Below are positions 6,303 through 12,882 of a DNA stretch of 12,882 bases, one piece after another. Below the pieces are notes generated by a model, which was not told the origin of the DNA, did no database searches, and was given only the letters and a program-made list of their open reading frames with translations. Numbering within the stretch: the first letter of the stretch is position 1; every line of letters begins with the position of its first letter. The position numbers and the translations under genes were made by a program. This stretch comes from JBGOUV01 sp041477815 (GTDB lineage Bacteria > Acidobacteriota > Terriglobia > Bryobacterales > JACQDG01), in contig JBGOUV010000188.1 of NCBI GenBank assembly GCA_041477815.1, forward strand, positions 1 through 12,882. The letters run 5' to 3'.

Positions 6303-9300
6303 TTACTGCTTCGCCTGCCCCGCCTTCGGGGCGCGTTGCTGCGGACCCCGTTGCTCGACCGGATCGCCCGCCGAGTCGCGAATCGTGGAGCTCCGCGAGG
6401 GCCCCGGCCCGCCGGCCTCCAGGCGGTACAGGGGCCGGATGCCCTGGCTCAGGAGCAGTTGATGGATCAAGTACGGATCTGTAATCGAGCCGCTCACGCT
6501 CCGCCCCAGGACGCGAACGAAGTTCCCGAACAAAGAAGACGTTTCGTCGATGTCGGCGTCTACCAGCATTTGGCTGCCGTCGGCGAAAAAGGTTAGTTGC
6601 AGCACCCCTTCCTTGTCGTACGTCTTGAAGCTGCCGAGTAAACGAAAGCCGCTCGGGTTCGGATGCAAGGCGCCGGGTACTGCTCGGAACCGGCTGCTGG
6701 CCCGCACGGCATCGTAGAATCCGGTGTCCCGGACGAGAGCCAGTATCCGGTCCTGCCGCGCCATACGCAGCTCGGTGAGGTAGGAGAAACAGTCGCGCCC
6801 CGCTTCCAGACGAACCGATTTCATCTTCACGTAGAGATTCAGAAGGCCGGCTGCCGCCTTCGGCTGGTTTTCGAGCAACTCAGGGTATGCCGTCCCCAGG
6901 GAGCGCGAGGTCGCGAGCACCTGCTGCAAGTCGGGCGACAATTCCCCCAACCGCGGGAACCTCGCGCCCTCCACCTTGTTCGGGTCGGTGAAGAACGTAA
7001 AGAGTACCGTAACGGGTCCTGACTTGTTCGAGACCACCAGGTCGAGCGCCTGCCGGCGTCCCGAGGGCACTAAAACCTCGACTTGATACTTGCCGTCCGG
7101 CAGGTCCCACCCCAGCCCCGCCCGGAGCGAGTTCGCCGGCTCGCGTACGACCTCCTTGGACCCTTGGCGAACGACCACCGTCTCTCCCTCCACGTCGTCC
7201 CCGTTGTGGTCGATGACCTTGACCCGAAGGGAACTCGCGAGAGCGCCAACCTGGAGAGGGATGTTCACCTGCAACGAATCCCCCGCCTTGACGGTCACCT
7301 CGACCATAGCTCGTTTAAATCCCAGCGACTCCGCCTCGATCGTGTAGGAGCCGGGGCGGAGGGGTGGCGAACTGTAGGTCCCCTCGTTGTTCGTGACGGT
7401 GGTGGCCATCGCGCCGGTTGGGCTGCTACGTAGCCGGATCGTTGCGCCCGGCACCGCGGCGCCGGTCGCATCGGCAACGAAGCCGCTGATCCTGGCCTGC
7501 GTGGGCGACGGCGTCTTCGCCTCAGGTGGCCGGAGCGGCGGCGTCAAGCTCGGAAGCGGCGTCTGCACCTGCGGCCCGGGCTGCACCGCCACCGCCGGCG
7601 GTGGCGCCTCGATCTGGCGCGCCGGCCCTTTCCGCTCCTGTCGCGCCGGAGGCATCCAGGGCTTCGGCGACGCCTTCTGTTCTACGCGTGCCTCCGGGGC
7701 ACTGGGCGGCGGCGGCGCTGTCGGCGGCCCGGTGGCCGGCAAACGCCCGGGCGCTTCCACGGTCACATAGCGCGTGATCGTGTCCTCGCGTTGGTCACGA
7801 ACCTGCACTTGCCACAACCACAGCACCGCCATTACCGACAGCAGCCCCATGGCCACCGCCCGCCGCAGGCCGATCTGACGGAACCGCTCCCACCCCTCGC
7901 GCGCCGACTGTCTCCAGGCCGCCCTCGGACCGGTGCGCCACGCCTCGACCACCTCTTCGAGCAGCGCGTCCTCGGCGATTTCCCGGAGCGGGAGTCCGGC
8001 CAGCGCCATTTCCAGTTCCACCCGGCGGCGCGGATTGTCCGGCTCCAGCCAGTACCGCTGCGCGGCGATCGTGGCCTGCTGCCGGTCATAGGCGAAGCTG
8101 CCCTCGGGCGCCCGGTCCCGCTCGATCAGCTCGATGATCGTCTGGCGGGCCGCGTCGCGCGTGGGAGTGTCCAGACACTGGATCAGCCGCGTCCGCCACT
8201 CCCGGGGGATCTCCCCCTGCCGGAACCACGGCAGCCGGATCAACGGCAGCAGCGTCCTTTCTTCGAGCAGCCGCCCGGATGGATCCACCAGCCGCGCCAA
8301 GCGCAGCGTCAACTCCCAGCGCAGCTCGTGATGCACGGCACAGGCGCACAACCAGCGGAACGCCTGCGGTTCGAAGAAGGAGGCCAGCGGCGGGAGCAAT
8401 TCGCTCAGCGGATCGTCGCGCAACTCCAGGTAAGAGGGGGGCGGAATCGGGTAATCCTGCCGGTCGAACCGCCGTTCTCCGGCCGGCCGCAGCGGCGACT
8501 CGAAATGCGCCACCAAGTCGGCGCAGTGCTCGATCTTGGCCGGAAAGACGGCGAAGTGCCGGCCCAGCGCCGTCTCCCGCCGTCCCCACTCAAACGCGGG
8601 GACCGGAGTCAAAACCACGGGGCTCTCAAAGGTGCCAAAAGCGCGCCCCCGGATCCACGCCGCGAGTTCCCCACGGAACCGGCTGAGCAGCCCTTCCCCA
8701 GCGGTGAACAGCACCAGCCGGGTCTTGCCCTGGACCTCCGCCAGGCGCGCCAAGCTGCAAACTTCACCCGTCTCCGCCGACTCGCACAGCCGCGGGTCGC
8801 GGTCGAAGAACCAGCGTGCCAGGCGCACCCCCTGGTTTTCCAGCTCGCGGGCCAGCGTATCGAACCACGCCGCCACGTGATCCCCGTGGGAGCGCCGGTC
8901 GATCAGAAACAAGTACTCGGGCGGCCGCTGCTCCTGGCGATAGCGCAACTCCACAAAACCGGCCTGCCGGGCGCTGGCGTCGATGGTCGCCGGCAGGTCC
9001 AGCAGGCGCAGGTCCCCGCTCAACCGCTTCCGCAGCAGGCGCGCCGCGGTGAGGAAGCCGCGATTCAGCGCCACCAGCGGCGGCACCGGCCCGCGCACCG
9101 GCCACTCCAGCGGCGGAGTGCGCTCGCGCAGCCGCTGCCGGACCTGGCGGCGCCGGTAGGCGATGCTGCGCCGGAACATCTCGTAGAGAGCGTAGGCGGC
9201 CAGGGGACTCAGAATGACCCCGGGCCGATAGCCGCGAGACACACACTCCACTCCCCGGCAGCGACGCAGCTCCAGGCGGCGTACCTTCTCCTGCACCGCC

Positions 9301-9785
9301 CGGAACAGCCCGGCGCGGGGCGGCGTATCTATGACCGGCTCCAGAGGCGGCGCCACCCACCGCTGCACCCGCCCCGGCGCATCCCACCACAACAGCGCCG
9401 CCATCGCCGCCGACAGCCCCACCGCCACCCCGGCCAGCCGGCGCGCGTTCCGCCGCCACTTCACGTCCTCCCGAGGCTCCCGGTCCGGCGGCGGCGACAC
9501 CGGCGCGGCGTCCGCCCTCCACGCCGGCGGCAAACCCGGACGCGCCGGTGTGAAATACAGGTCGAAGGCCGCGTCGAATCGTTCCTGCTCTTCGGCGTCC
9601 CGGGCGAAGACGGGGCAGAGCAGGGTCTTCAGCCGCTCGGGCCGGGGCTTCTGCCCCCCCAGCGCGGTCACCCGATGCGCCCGCAGCCGCTCCCCGATGC
9701 CGGTGGCAAACCCCTGACCGCGCAGGTAGTCGAAGAACGCTTCCAGGCGCTCCACTTCGGCCGGCGTGGGGGTAGTTTCGATCAT
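6303..9785 (-). CDS. Large membrane protein: vWA-like domain, carboxypeptidase-regulatory-like domain, unknown C-terminal domain
   Basis: A 1160-residue protein. Residues 1-80 are a helical module (AEVERLEAFFDYLRGQGF) like those beginning proteins encoded next to MoxR ATPases. TM segments: about 116-133, perhaps 188-204, and about 643-660. Between them, residues 289-430 look like a degenerate vWA domain: YLFLIDRRSHGDHVAAWF with Asp296 and Ser299 at the metal-site position, LVLFTAGEGLL (357-367) and LTPVPAFEWGRRE (392-404). After the last TM come a Pro-rich linker (680-765), a carboxypeptidase-regulatory-like beta-sandwich (766-850), a second beta-rich stretch (851-930) and an unrecognised domain (945-1122) ending TDPYLIHQLLLSQGIRPLY. 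Inferred topology: vWA inside, C-terminal half in the periplasm. The ATG at 9785 overlaps the ATPase stop as ATGA, fixing the start; the frame extending to 10199 is only the other frame of the ATPase gene. Likely partner of that ATPase. Confidence 0.85.
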   Translation of the reverse strand: MIETTPTPAEVERLEAFFDYLRGQGFATGIGERLRAHRVTALGGQKPRPERLKTLLCPVFARDAEEQERFDAAFDLYFTPARPGLPPAWRADAAPVSPPPDREPREDVKWRRNARRLAGVAVGLSAAMAALLWWDAPGRVQRWVAPPLEPVIDTPPRAGLFRAVQEKVRRLELRRCRGVECVSRGYRPGVILSPLAAYALYEMFRRSIAYRRRQVRQRLRERTPPLEWPVRGPVPPLVALNRGFLTAARLLRKRLSGDLRLLDLPATIDASARQAGFVELRYRQEQRPPEYLFLIDRRSHGDHVAAWFDTLARELENQGVRLARWFFDRDPRLCESAETGEVCSLARLAEVQGKTRLVLFTAGEGLLSRFRGELAAWIRGRAFGTFESPVVLTPVPAFEWGRRETALGRHFAVFPAKIEHCADLVAHFESPLRPAGERRFDRQDYPIPPPSYLELRDDPLSELLPPLASFFEPQAFRWLCACAVHHELRWELTLRLARLVDPSGRLLEERTLLPLIRLPWFRQGEIPREWRTRLIQCLDTPTRDAARQTIIELIERDRAPEGSFAYDRQQATIAAQRYWLEPDNPRRRVELEMALAGLPLREIAEDALLEEVVEAWRTGPRAAWRQSAREGWERFRQIGLRRAVAMGLLSVMAVLWLWQVQVRDQREDTITRYVTVEAPGRLPATGPPTAPPPPSAPEARVEQKASPKPWMPPARQERKGPARQIEAPPPAVAVQPGPQVQTPLPSLTPPLRPPEAKTPSPTQARISGFVADATGAAVPGATIRLRSSPTGAMATTVTNNEGTYSSPPLRPGSYTIEAESLGFKRAMVEVTVKAGDSLQVNIPLQVGALASSLRVKVIDHNGDDVEGETVVVRQGSKEVVREPANSLRAGLGWDLPDGKYQVEVLVPSGRRQALDLVVSNKSGPVTVLFTFFTDPNKVEGARFPRLGELSPDLQQVLATSRSLGTAYPELLENQPKAAAGLLNLYVKMKSVRLEAGRDCFSYLTELRMARQDRILALVRDTGFYDAVRASSRFRAVPGALHPNPSGFRLLGSFKTYDKEGVLQLTFFADGSQMLVDADIDETSSLFGNFVRVLGRSVSGSITDPYLIHQLLLSQGIRPLYRLEAGGPGPSRSSTIRDSAGDPVEQRGPQQRAPKAGQAKQ
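7236..7490 (-). other. Carboxypeptidase-regulatory-like domain within the large membrane protein
   Basis: Residues 766-850 read SGFVADATGAAVPGATIRLR, NNEGTYSSPPLRPGSYTIEA and LGFKRAMVEVTVKAGDSLQV. This is the standard carboxypeptidase-regulatory-like (transthyretin-like) beta-sandwich, here presumed extracytoplasmic because it follows the last TM segment and a Pro-rich linker. It belongs to the same family as the decayed fragment at 4366-4598, yet it is not followed by a receptor plug or barrel. Confidence 0.8.
8496..8921 (-). other. Degenerate vWA-like domain within the large membrane protein
   Basis: Residues 289-430. Strand 1 PEYLFLIDRRS, helix 1 DHVAAWFDTLARELENQGV, strand RLARWFFDRDPRL, strand TRLVLFTAGEGLL and strand SPVVLTPVP followed by WGRRE and HFAVFPA fit a Rossmann-like vWA order. 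A canonical DxSxS metal site is absent (DRRS instead), so metal binding is uncertain. The call depends on this pattern plus the adjoining MoxR ATPase. Confidence 0.55.
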
Positions 9786-10762
9786 GCCTTGGCGCTCGCC
9801 GCCGCGGCCTGCACCCGCGTCAGGTCCTCCCGCGTCTTCAGCAGCACCGAATAGCTGTTGCGGATCCTCTCGGGTTTCTGGAGATCCTCCGCCGTCAGCT
9901 CCTCCCGATCCAGAATCCGCAGCCACGACAGCATCTCCGCCGTGGCCGGCTTTTTCACCAGGTCCGGATTGCTCCGGATCTCCCCGAACCGGTCCACCCC
10001 CTGGGCGTACAGCTTCCGCTGGCGGTCGTTGCCGGGCTGCAAGCGCCGCTCGACGATCTTCTTCAGTTCTTGGGGCTCCGGAAACGGGATGTGATAGAAC
10101 ACGCACCGGCGCAGAAAAGCGTCGGGCAGATTGCGCTCCAGGTTGCTCGTCAGGATCACGATGGGCCGCCGCTCGGGGTTGACCTCGAAGCGGCCCCAAC
10201 CGGCCTCTCGCACCTCGAACGCCAGGCGCTCGATCTCCTGCAGGATGTCGTTGGGGAAGTCCCGCGGCGCCTTATCGATCTCGTCGATCAAGACCACCGA
10301 CCGCGTGGCCCGCGTATGCTCCTCCTGCTCTTCCGCCGGCAGATGCGACCGGACCCGGTCGGGGGGGTGGGAAAACAGGATCGCCTTCCCCAGCGCCGAA
10401 TAGCTGACGTACCGCGTCGGCTCCAGCTTCCGGTCCTGGTCGTGGGAATCCTGAAACCGGAGCAGGGAGTCGTAGCGATAGAACAGGTCGCCGCCGGTCG
10501 AGCTGGTCTTGGCGTAGAACTCGTGGAGCGGCAGGCCGAATTCCCAGGCGACGCTGTTGGCCAGTTGGGTCTTGCCCGTACCCGGCTCGCCGGTTACCAG
10601 CAGCGGCTGGCCCAGATAGACGGCCGCGTTCACCGCGTCGGCCAGCCGCGGGTCGGCCACGTAGCCCGCGGCCGGATCGAACCGCAGCGTCTCCCGGTAC
10701 AGTGAATCTCCGGGCTCCACCTTCGCCGTCCCCTGCCCTTCGTATCTTAGTTCCTTATTCAT
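9782..10762 (-). CDS. MoxR-family AAA+ ATPase
   Basis: A 326-residue AAA+ ATPase. Walker A GEPGTGKT (58-65), a loop SSTGGDLFYRYD (87-98), Walker B VVLIDEIDKA (156-165), sensor 1 ILTSN (203-207) and the Arg pair of DAFLRRC (214-220) are all present, so ATP hydrolysis is expected. The FYRYDSLLRFQD stretch and the HIPFPEPQELKKIVERR segment after the Arg finger are typical of the MoxR branch, which works as a remodelling or chaperone ring together with vWA-domain partners. The ATG at 10762 is preceded by AAGGAGAGGG; it overlaps the stop of the DUF4062 gene by 8 bp (ATGAATAA). Its own TGA overlaps the start of the vWA-like gene (ATGA), so the three genes are translationally coupled. The known partner pairing supports the ATPase acting on the vWA-like membrane protein. 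Confidence 0.93.
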   Translation of the reverse strand: MNKELRYEGQGTAKVEPGDSLYRETLRFDPAAGYVADPRLADAVNAAVYLGQPLLVTGEPGTGKTQLANSVAWEFGLPLHEFYAKTSSTGGDLFYRYDSLLRFQDSHDQDRKLEPTRYVSYSALGKAILFSHPPDRVRSHLPAEEQEEHTRATRSVVLIDEIDKAPRDFPNDILQEIERLAFEVREAGWGRFEVNPERRPIVILTSNLERNLPDAFLRRCVFYHIPFPEPQELKKIVERRLQPGNDRQRKLYAQGVDRFGEIRSNPDLVKKPATAEMLSWLRILDREELTAEDLQKPERIRNSYSVLLKTREDLTRVQAAAASAKA

Positions 10763-12116
10763 GCGCCGCCCTCTCCTTCACAGGCTCCCCGGACAACGGG
10801 TTTTCCATCAACTGGTCCAGTTTCTCCTCCAGGTCGGCCATGGGCACCGGATACACCTGGAACAGCGTTTCCAGCCGTTTGGCGCCCAGGTAGGGGCGAA
10901 GCTGCTTGTGATAATCGTCGGCGAAGGAGCGGAGCTCGTGCGCTTCGACGTCGGTCAAGGGCGGCAGCCGGAAGCACCGCGCGCCCGGCCCCCCGGAGCG
11001 TCGCGGGATCTCGAAGGCCGTCTCCAGCTCCACCCGCAGGGTGTTCTGGTCCGGCGCCGCGTTCTCCGGGTACTCGATTTCGAAAAAGACGAGGAACTGC
11101 GGCTTGTCCGGCGCCTCCACCTGCGCGATCTGGTCCCAGAACGGCAGATACCAGCTTCGCATCACCTCGTGAGCGCGCTGGTCCCAGCGTGGCCAGGGCA
11201 GCGGCTGGTGCAGGACGACAAAACCGCCCGCGGCTCGCCGCGACAAGTCCAGAAACTCGGCCGGCCGAAATTCCGGCCGGAACGGATATCCCTGTTTCAG
11301 GCTGCGGAAGAGCCCCAGCCCGAGCCACTTCCGCAGGACCTCCGGGCCGTCTTCCGGCGCCAGTTTGGGCCATTCCACTTTGCCTTCCAGGTAGGGCGGC
11401 GTCTCCGCCGATTCTTCATAGTGGGGGTGCTCTCCGCCCTCCTCTATCCCTTCCCTCCGCCGCAGGTTGATGTGGTAGCAGAGCAGCCTCCGGACGCAAC
11501 TCCGGTGCCGCTGCTGGTCCCCTCCCGGCAGGATATACAGCAACGGCGCCCCGCGATGCTGGTCGAAGGTCTCGCTGAAGCTATCCAATTGCGGGCCGCG
11601 GTCGCAGGTGTACAGCAGCAGCTCGTTGCGCGGCGGCCGCCGCTCGCGGCTCCCCAGCAGCGATTGCAGCAGGCTTACCTTCAACGCCTCCGGATTGGCG
11701 GCCTCGGCGGGCAACACTCCCTGGACAGCCCGCAACCAGAAGGCGCGGCGTTTGTCCACCTGCCAGTCCAACATTCCGCTGTACTTCTCCAGGGCGTTCC
11801 GCAGGCTCTCCCCCGTCGGCTGGACCTGGAACACAAGCCGGTTCAAACTGGGCGGCTCCAGGGCGGCCTGGAATTCCCGCTCGGTATAGGAGATCTCCAG
11901 TCCCGGCGCCCGGGTCCCATAAAACCGCCCGATCAGGAGGACGAACCAGTCGCACTCCCGCACCTTGTCACGGCAGAACTCTTCGATCGAGCGGTCCGAA
12001 GCGGGAAACGCCTCCATGCGGATGCATTGGTGGCCCGCGCGCTCGATCGCCTCCGCCGCCGCCTGCCGGTGATCCTGCAGTTCCGTAAAGGTGGAGCTCA
12101 GAAAAACCTTCCCCAT
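10755..12116 (-). CDS. DUF4062 protein with inactive-STAND-like domain
   Basis: A 453-residue soluble protein. Residues 1-90 are DUF4062: MGKVFLSSTFTELQDHR, MEAFPASDRSIEEFCRDKV, CDWFVLLIGRFYGTR and ISYTEREFQAALE, a Rossmann-like (TIR-related) domain common at the N-terminus of STAND NTPases and other conflict proteins. Residues about 165-425 look like a STAND NTPase that has lost its catalytic motifs: LLLYTCDRGPQLDSF, then PLLYILPGGDQQRHRS where a P-loop GxxGxGK would be expected, a strand FLVFFEIEYP, and the LPPLTDVEAHEL segment seen after STAND cores. The iSTAND reading is inference. I chose ATG 12116 since DUF4062 starts there and AAAGGGG sits just before it; an upstream in-frame start at 12188 would add 24 Pro-rich residues lying over the promoter. 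First gene of the three-gene operon. Likely sensor or regulator for the MoxR/vWA pair. Confidence 0.85.
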   Translation of the reverse strand: MGKVFLSSTFTELQDHRQAAAEAIERAGHQCIRMEAFPASDRSIEEFCRDKVRECDWFVLLIGRFYGTRAPGLEISYTEREFQAALEPPSLNRLVFQVQPTGESLRNALEKYSGMLDWQVDKRRAFWLRAVQGVLPAEAANPEALKVSLLQSLLGSRERRPPRNELLLYTCDRGPQLDSFSETFDQHRGAPLLYILPGGDQQRHRSCVRRLLCYHINLRRREGIEEGGEHPHYEESAETPPYLEGKVEWPKLAPEDGPEVLRKWLGLGLFRSLKQGYPFRPEFRPAEFLDLSRRAAGGFVVLHQPLPWPRWDQRAHEVMRSWYLPFWDQIAQVEAPDKPQFLVFFEIEYPENAAPDQNTLRVELETAFEIPRRSGGPGARCFRLPPLTDVEAHELRSFADDYHKQLRPYLGAKRLETLFQVYPVPMADLEEKLDQLMENPLSGEPVKERAAHE

Positions 12117-12159
12117 AAACCCCTTTGCGCCCGGTGGCCCTGGACCAGGCTCAGTAGGC

Positions 12160-12188
12160 AGTATAAGTAAAGGCAGCGGGCAGTTCAA
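12160..12188 (-). promoter_or_regulatory. Sigma70-like promoter of the DUF4062–MoxR–vWA operon
   Basis: On the minus strand TTGAAC (12188-12183) and TATACT (12165-12160) are separated by exactly 17 bases. The -10 matches at five of six positions, the -35 at four. Transcription would start near 12153, leaving a leader of about 37 bases with AAAGGGG before the ATG at 12116. This is the best promoter match I found in the window. Confidence 0.55.
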
Positions 12189-12226
12189 GACGCGAGTTTT
12201 CGAGCCCGCCCCTCGCTCGTTCCCGG

Positions 12227-12239
12227 ATCGGGTCCCGAT
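12227..12239. promoter_or_regulatory. Perfect palindrome ATCGGG-T-CCCGAT, possible operator before tolQ/exbB
   Basis: A perfect 6+1+6 inverted repeat lies 43 bases before the TTG start of the proton-channel gene and 5 bases before a -10-like TACATT (12244-12249). The position, in the promoter spacer, suits a dimeric repressor site. There is no U-tract, so it is not a terminator. No matching second copy was seen elsewhere in the window. Confidence 0.35.
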
Positions 12240-12271
12240 GTGCTACATTTCAAAGGGAAGGGTTCCAACAG

Positions 12272-12277
12272 AGGAGG
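12272..12277 (+). promoter_or_regulatory. Ribosome binding site deciding the TTG start of tolQ/exbB
   Basis: AGGAGG lies 4 bases before TTG at 12282. The in-frame GTG at 12279 would be only 1 base away, too close, so TTG is the more likely start. Confidence 0.7.
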
Positions 12278-12281
12278 TGTG

Positions 12282-12882
12282 TTGACGGCACACGGACTGC
12301 CCGCGCTGCTGCTACAAAACGGGATTCTGCAACTGCTGGTAGACGCCAGTCCGGTCGGCAAGGGCGTGATCGGCGTGCTGCTGGTGTTTTCGTTGTTGTC
12401 GTGGACCATCATCTTTTCGAAGTTGAGCGCGCTGCGCCGGGCCAGCCGGGGCAACACGCAGTTTCTGCTGTCGTTCCGGCGGGCCAAGAAGCTGGAGGAG
12501 ATGAATACCTTCGCGGCCCAGTTCCGGCCGGCCCCTTTGGCGTCGGTGTTCGAGTTCGGGTACCAGGAGGTCGAGCGGCAGGTGAACGGCAAGGGACACC
12601 TGCACAACATCCCGGCGCTCGAGCGGGTGCTGGGCCTCGGATCGAGCGAGGAGTTGACGCGCCTGGAGCAGCACATGGCCTGGCTGGCCACCACCGCCTC
12701 GGCCACGCCCTTCATTGGCCTGTTCGGCACGGTGTGGGGCATCATCGACTCCTTCCGCGGGCTGGCACAGGCCGGTGGCGCGAGTCTGCGGGCAGTGGCG
12801 CCCGGCATCGCCGAGGCCCTCATTGCCACCGCCTTCGGTCTGGTGGCTGCCATCCCGGCCCTGATCTTTTATAACTATTTCA
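12282..12882 (+). CDS. TolQ/ExbB/MotA-type proton-channel protein (3' truncated by window)
   Basis: 200 codons are present before the right edge. The protein is the inner-membrane proton-channel subunit of a Tol-Pal or TonB-ExbBD energy-coupling complex. TM1 lies at about 27-46 (GKGVIGVLLVFSLLSWTIIF), TM2 at about 134-156 (WLATTASATPFIGLFGTVWG) and TM3 at about 175-197 (IAEALIATAFGLVAAIPALI), with a cytoplasmic loop between TM1 and TM2. The conserved pore residues are visible: Thr150 in GLFGTVWG, Glu178 and Thr183 in EALIATA. The start is TTG at 12282, backed by a strong AGGAGG; no ATG fits. TolQ and ExbB cannot be separated with confidence from this part, though the long loop and VDASPVGKGVI N-terminus lean towards TolQ. 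A TolR/ExbD-like gene would be expected just to the right. It is divergent from the DUF4062 operon. Confidence 0.9.
   Translation, partial: MTAHGLPALLLQNGILQLLVDASPVGKGVIGVLLVFSLLSWTIIFSKLSALRRASRGNTQFLLSFRRAKKLEEMNTFAAQFRPAPLASVFEFGYQEVERQVNGKGHLHNIPALERVLGLGSSEELTRLEQHMAWLATTASATPFIGLFGTVWGIIDSFRGLAQAGGASLRAVAPGIAEALIATAFGLVAAIPALIFYNYF

Noticed and set aside
5093..6484. Plus-strand open frame of 463 codons across recN
   Set aside because: Antisense to an intact recN; low-complexity Gln/Arg/Leu/Gly composition typical of a shadow frame in GC-rich DNA.
7791..9854. Long plus-strand open frame (687 codons) rich in Pro, Arg, Gln and His
   Set aside because: It is antisense to the large membrane protein gene; composition is that of a GC-rich shadow frame, with no domain, start signal or homology-like pattern.
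9786..10199. N-terminal extension of the large membrane protein up to 10199
   Set aside because: These 138 residues are the other frame of the MoxR ATPase gene and are Gly/Arg/Ala low-complexity; the ATGA overlap at 9785-9782 is the natural start.
10761..12170. Plus-strand open frame of 469 codons antisense to the DUF4062 gene
   Set aside because: The opposite strand has recognisable domain motifs, an SD and a promoter; this frame has none.
12185..12853. Minus-strand open frame of 222 codons opposite the proton-channel gene
   Set aside because: Ser/Pro/Arg-rich shadow; the plus strand encodes a clear TolQ/ExbB protein with conserved pore residues.

Overview
The window looks like chromosomal DNA of an acidobacterium, most likely a Solibacter/Bryobacter-type member. 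This rests on three things: high GC, a Ser/Thr kinase of the form kinase–TM–TolB/FlgO-like–TPR with the N-terminus MTGQTISHYRIL, and carboxypeptidase-regulatory-like domains of the kind that open the large TonB-dependent receptors of that phylum. The assignment is an inference from protein style; no rRNA or marker tree is available here.

Left part (1–4320). The 3' end of a receiver-domain gene enters from the left edge. It converges on a minus-strand pair: a small exported protein with a receiver-like fold (1213–1740) and an overlapping outer-membrane beta-barrel protein (158–1252). A 162-bp divergent promoter region separates this pair from an 805-residue membrane Ser/Thr kinase with TPR repeats (1903–4320).

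Middle (4321–6280). The 310-bp gap after the kinase holds a decayed minus-strand fragment of a TonB-receptor-type carboxypeptidase-regulatory domain. It is followed by recN, the SMC-like DNA-repair ATPase, on the minus strand.

Right part (6303–12116). This is the most interesting region. Three tightly overlapping minus-strand genes are read from one good sigma70-like promoter: (i) a DUF4062 protein whose second half looks like an inactive STAND NTPase domain; (ii) a MoxR-type AAA+ ATPase (8-bp overlap); (iii) a 1160-residue membrane protein with a degenerate vWA-like domain inside the cell and a proline-rich linker, a carboxypeptidase-regulatory-like domain and an unrecognised C-terminal domain outside (ATGA overlap). 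The combination resembles the MoxR–vWA-associated NTP-dependent conflict (immunity-type) systems described by comparative genomics, but with an effector end I do not recognise. recN follows only 22 bp downstream and may be partly co-transcribed. Divergent from this operon, a TolQ/ExbB-type proton-channel gene starts at 12282 and runs off the right edge.

No tRNA, rRNA, CRISPR array, insertion sequence or convincing rho-independent terminator was seen.
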